The position numbers and the translations under genes are program-made. Source: Neurospora tetrasperma FGSC 2508 (lineage: Eukaryota > Ascomycota > Sordariomycetes > Sordariales > Sordariaceae). Taken from it: 64,000 nt of DNA. The first letter of the stretch is position 1. Each line of letters begins with the position of its first letter. Below are positions 59,816-64,000 of the stretch, piece after piece. Location of the stretch: positions 2,403,007 through 2,467,006 of the forward strand of contig NW_009799101.1 of the NCBI RefSeq assembly GCF_000213175.1, written 5' to 3'. The notes below the pieces were generated by a model. The model made no database searches. It had not been told where the DNA came from and saw only the letters and a list, made by a program, of their open reading frames with translations.

Positions 59816-61678
59816 TAGTGTAAAGCCGGACAATTCGAGATCCATGCGGCGCGAAGACAGCTCCACTGATCCCCAGCCCTCCAGTCTCTTTCCCAATCCC
59901 CGTTCTGTGAGTGCAGCTGTTACACTACTGGTCCATAGCAGATATGGGTGTTCATCCTACCTAGTCTAAAAGTCCAGATGAGCAAGCGATCGAGATCAAA
60001 GCAAGATATTGTGAGACTTACTTGCTACTAATATGTAACCATGTCAGCCGAGCATGGTGGGTCTCTGTTCTTCAATCTGAGGTCGGGTCGGGTGCCAGGG
60101 TGTCACTAAGGTAATTTTTAGTGCTGGTGTGTGACCGGTGGAGCATAGTTGCAACTCTCTGTCTTGGCTGCCCGCTGCGAAACAGCCGACGGATCCTTGG
60201 GCTGTTGGATGGACGACAACGGTGACGGGCAGTGGGAAATGGCGCCTTATCGTACGACGACACCAACCCCAACCCTAACCCGTCTGTGGTATGTACACTA
60301 TCTTCCCTGGACCCCTCCGTCTCCTCCAACGATGAAACCCACGACGGGGTTCCTTCGGGGTCCTTCTTCCTGGGACAACATCGTGGGGCTGCCTGACCAT
60401 GACATAACCAGGCAGCTCAACGACTACCCTGGACATCTGCATGGATTGGCAGCAGGGGAAAGGCCTGGAAGATGCCCGAGTTCTTGTTGCTATCTTGTTC
60501 ATATGTCGGTGCTGGCGTTGCATGAGACTTGAGGAAGCCATTCGAACCCCCGAATCACGCCCGCAACCCGAAGCTAATCCACCCCGGCGGGCCACAAAGG
60601 TTCTCTTGTCCTGTCGTTCTCTTCCGAGATACGCGATAGCGCGACAAGGACGGCAATCACCTCATGCACCACGCATGCTGAAGCCGGTTGGCGGGAAGCA
60701 TGATGTGCAAACGGAGGACTGAGGGACGGGAGGGGAGTTACACACTTAATGCCTTCCAGTCACACACCCTTCCCAGCTTCCCGTCCTTGCTTTACATATA
60801 TGTACCGCGGCATGGCTTACTCCCGCCTGCACGCTTGACGTCCTCCCCGATAAGATTTTTTTTTTTTTTCAGATGTTTTTTTATTGATCTGTATTTTGAC
60901 CTCTTCTCTCGATTCTCGGTATATCGTCACTTGATGCCGCTGTCGCACCCTCAAACGCCCTTATGAACTTCCCGTGATACCTTCGGAAAGCCCTTTCTGG
61001 CACGGTACCGACTCTCAGTCACACTTACTTTACACGGGCATCGATTACACCGACCCCAAAAGCAGCCATCTGACAGCCCTTTTTGTTTTCCCTGACAGCT
61101 GCGCCTCGTGTCGAGTATCGAGTCCTGTTGGTGTTCGGGTCGGCTGTCGGCTTCAAGCTACGCCAACAAATATCCTGGGAGGAGTCATACCTCACCTATC
61201 AGGGTGCGCACGTGGGACTAGACACTGCCGTCATACCGGTCAGCCCTCCCTTTTTATGCGCTCCTTTGCCGTTAGGTAGCCTCTTGCCCAACACAACCTC
61301 GACATCCAAGACACCAAACTCTTACGACAGTGACTTGCCGGCTTCCAGGCCGAGGGCGTCATTGCGACCAACGGAGAACGCGGCGGTGATCAGTGTTTGT
61401 CTGGTTCAGGCTTTGTAACCATACCTTAGCAACGTGTCACTCACCCTTACAAGATTTGTCTTTGGAGTTTGGACTGTGTTGCTTCCTGTTTTGCGCTTTC
61501 TCGGTGGCCGGCGCTGTTTCTTGGTTCAGCTCAACCGCGACATCACCCATTTCATCTGACGCCGACCTCTGGGAAAGTTTCGCCATCCCCCACGCAACGT
61601 CACCACATTCCTGACTACAGTTTCCACCCTGGACTTGTCCTGCATTGTTTCTCGTCACTCCAAGACAGCAAGTCTCTA
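59816..61678. other. GC-balanced region without a recognised gene; CLC promoter and leader
   Basis: 1.86 kb of normal composition right of the island. The open frames in it (for example 60149-60532) have no recognisable domains and low-complexity composition. There is a T-rich run at 60857-60871 and pyrimidine-rich stretches near 60750-61000, suggesting the promoter and a long 5' leader of the CLC gene. Short upstream ATGs may exist in the leader. Confidence 0.5.
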
Positions 61679-64000
61679 ATGGCGGGGAGGAAACACGCGC
61701 CTCGGATGCGCGAGCTTCGCGATGGCCAAAACGATAGCAACCAGAACAGCCAGAACGACTCGGATGGTCTACTCTCGGCAGAACCTTCGCAACAGTCATA
61801 TCTCTCGGTTCCAAGCTCACCCTCAAGCTATCGCCGCACACGAGCCAACGTAAACCAAGCTGGCGGTGCCCCTGATGAGCGCACTTCTCTACTGGGAACA
61901 ACCCGTGCTTCGCGCATCCGCATAGCCAGCGCTCATGGCACGCCCAGGGCTCCCAACCTTTCTAGAAATCAGAGTTATGGCGGTAAGTTATCCCCGTCCT
62001 TTCGGGATGTTGATACATTTTTTTGACATTGGGGCTTTAGCAGGAGAAGGGACAGACACGGTACGAAGCAACCCACCGACTCGACACCATAGCCGCGCAA
62101 ACTCCTGGGGCCAGCGCCTGATACGCGCCCTTGCCGACCGCCAGGAGGAACCCGTCTCCGAACCCAAAGGGTCCGTCTTCCCTGATGACCGCGTCTGGTA
62201 TGACCAATTCACCTCGACCGACTGGGTTCACGATAGCATCGCCGACGCTCACCGTGTCAAGGCTCTCCGCAGCCGGAAGGACTTCTGGGGCCGTGTTTAT
62301 ATTCTGTTCGACGGTGCTCAGGGGTGGATACTCAGCGCTCTGGTCGGCTTTATTATTGCTGTTCTTGCCTACATCGTCGATGTCACAGAATCGACATTCT
62401 TCGACTTCAAGGATGGTTATTGTGCAAGGGGCTGGCTGATCAGTGAGAAGAGATGCTGTCCACATGGCCCTTGCACCGACTGGCGGGACTGGGGTGAGGT
62501 CATGCATGGATGGCCGTTCGGAGAGCGCTGGACCGAGTTTGTCATCTACCTCGGCTTGGTGATTACTCTGGCCAGCGTATCTTGCTTGCTCACCCTGACT
62601 ACCAAGACCGTCGTCCCCTCGGCATACCGGTTGTCGACACTGGATGAGAACCTGGCTGCTGCTCCAGTGTCTCCTGGAGGCAATGGGGATGATGGGGGCG
62701 ACAGCCCCAATGGCAACGGTACTCCCAGCCGACGGGCATCCGTCGCTCCGCCCGCTGCTGCCCCTTCCATGATCTACTACTCGGCTGCTGGAAGCGGTGT
62801 TGCCGAGGTTCGCGTAATCCTTAGTGGCTTCGTCCTCCACGGATTCCTGGGTCTCAAAACCCTCATTATCAAGACTGTTGGCCTTGTTCTGAGCGTTGCG
62901 TCTGGTCTGAGTTTGGGCAAGGAAGGCCCATATGTCCACATTGCGACCTGCGTCGGCAACATTGCCTGCCGTCTCTTCAGCAAGTATGATCGCAACGATG
63001 CCAAGCGCCGTGAGGTTCTCTCTGCCGCTGCCGCCGCTGGTGTGGCTGTTGCTTTTGGCGCCCCCTTGGGTGGTGTGCTCTTTGGACTGGAAGAGGTAGC
63101 CTACTTCTTCCCTGCCAAAACACTCTTCAGGACCTTCTTCTGCTGCATCACGGCGGCCTTGACGCTCAAATTCCTCAATCCATATGGAACCCACAAGATC
63201 GTCATGTTTCAGGTGCGCTATCTGATCGACTGGGAGTACTTTGAGCTGGTTAGTTTTATCCTTGTCGGAGTTCTCGGTGGCGCGGCCGGTGCCCTCTTCA
63301 TCAAGGCCTCTCGCAAGTGGGCGGTGACGTTCCGCAGAATTCCTATCATCAAGAAGCATCCTCTTCTGGAAGTTGTCCTGGTCGCCCTTGTCACCGGCCT
63401 GATCGGCTACTGGAACGGTCTTACCAAGTTGCCTGTTGCCAAGCTACTATATAACCTCGCGGCTCCATGCGATGACCGGGACAACAACCTGGAAGATCTC
63501 GGCCTCTGTCCCGATTCCAAGGCCGATATACCACCCATCCTGTGGCACTTGCTCTGGGCTTTCCTCATCAAGGGTCTCCTAACCATCATCACCTTCGGCA
63601 TCAAAGTTCCCGCGGGCATCTATGTCCCGTCCATGGTAGTCGGCGGTCTCATGGGCCGGCTCATTGGGCACATGGTGCAATGGCTCGTCCTCGCCTTCCC
63701 AGATACGGCCATGTTCAGCAGCTGCAACAAAGTCTCTTCCGTCTCGTGCATCCAACCCGGCGTCTACGGCCTGATTGCCGCCGGCTCCACCATGTGCGGC
63801 GTGACCCGCCTGTCCGTCACGCTGGCCGTCATTCTGTTCGAGCTAACCGGCAGTTTGGATTATGTGCTCCCTTTTAGTTTGGCCATCCTGGTGGCCAAGT
63901 GGACGGCCGACGCGATCGAGCCGCTCAGCATTTATGACTTACTAACGGAAATGAACTCGTACCCGTTCCTCAACAACAAGCACAAACCCGTGTTCACCTC
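61679..64000 (+). CDS. CLC-family chloride transporter, 3' end outside the window
   Basis: Partial, about 754 aa visible. Exon 1 is 61679-61982, the intron 61983-62040, and exon 2 runs to the window end with no stop. The start is the first in-frame ATG (MAGRKHAPRM). The N-terminal ~150 residues are polar and cytosolic. Then come VWYDQFTSTDWVHDS, hydrophobic helices and the CLC signature loops: GSGVAEVR at residue about 352 (canonical GSGIPE), GKEGPYVH at about 394 with the gating Glu, LEEVAYFFP at about 451 with a second Glu where Cl-/H+ exchangers carry the proton glutamate, and GVYGLIAAGSTMCGVTRLSVT at about 675. Both glutamates point to an antiporter of the Gef1/ClC-3 type in endomembranes rather than a channel. 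C-terminal CBS domains are expected beyond the window. The intron ends TTTAGCAG, so two acceptors 3 nt apart are possible. Confidence 0.93.

Noticed and set aside
59663-59896. Minus-strand open frame of 77 codons at the island edge
   Set aside because: It lies mostly in the right terminal inverted repeat of the pogo-type element and has no protein-like features.
60255-60282. Telomere-like CCCTAA within CCCAACCCTAACCCG
   Set aside because: Only a single unit-and-a-half, not an array. Genes continue on the far side, so it is not a chromosome end.
60149-60532. Plus-strand open frame of 127 codons upstream of the CLC gene
   Set aside because: No recognisable domain, low-complexity Thr/Pro composition, no intron structure. 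It is probably chance in promoter DNA.

Overview
The window looks like the genome of a filamentous ascomycete (Pezizomycotina). It has compact GC-balanced genes with short GT..AG introns of about 50-75 bp, a Mei2-like protein, a fungal SUN-domain protein, an NRDE-2 protein and a CLC chloride transporter. Between these lies about 47 kb of extremely TA-rich DNA. That DNA carries the signature of repeat-induced point mutation (RIP): C to T and G to A changes, mostly at CpA/TpG. No species is assigned.

Layout. (1) 1-12.15 kb is euchromatic: a Mei2-like gene on the plus strand with 11 exons, then convergently a SUN-domain gene and an NRDE-2 gene, both on the minus strand. (2) 12.49-59.82 kb is the TA-rich island, made of transposon wreckage: two Tc1/mariner-type DNA transposons (12486-13934 and 14175-15615), a 90-bp palindromic mini-element (13953-14042), and one pogo/Fot1-type transposon at 15743-59815. 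The pogo element was about 3.3 kb when it inserted and has been expanded to 44 kb by seven nested LTR elements. (3) 59.82-64.0 kb is euchromatic again: 1.9 kb without a recognisable gene, then a CLC gene cut by the window end.

The nest was resolved by eye from LTR pairs of equal length and 5-bp target-site duplications (TSDs). Pogo contains LTR-A (17533-40161) and LTR-E (40311-58443). LTR-A contains LTR-B (22107-30578) and LTR-D (31859-39232); LTR-B contains LTR-C (22504-28928). LTR-E contains LTR-F (41127-56056), which contains LTR-G (47975-55404). All seven TSDs are visible, four exact and three differing only by G/A. Removing LTR-A and LTR-E brings the three pogo transposase pieces together in one frame. 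A, C, D, F and G carry gypsy-type pol relics, and A, C and G end in a chromodomain (chromoviruses). B and E are short and have no recognisable pol.

RIP has disabled every element in stereotyped ways. All five reverse transcriptases read Y-x-N-N where Y-x-D-D is expected. Three gag zinc knuckles read Y-Y-Y-Y where C-C-H-C is expected. All three pogo catalytic Asp positions are Asn. Chromodomain Trp positions are stops. The outermost ends of the island (before about 12.6 kb and after about 59.66 kb) are not mutated, so the pogo element has one mutated and one nearly intact terminal inverted repeat. Coordinates of decayed coding regions are approximate. LTR, TSD and splice coordinates were read base by base.
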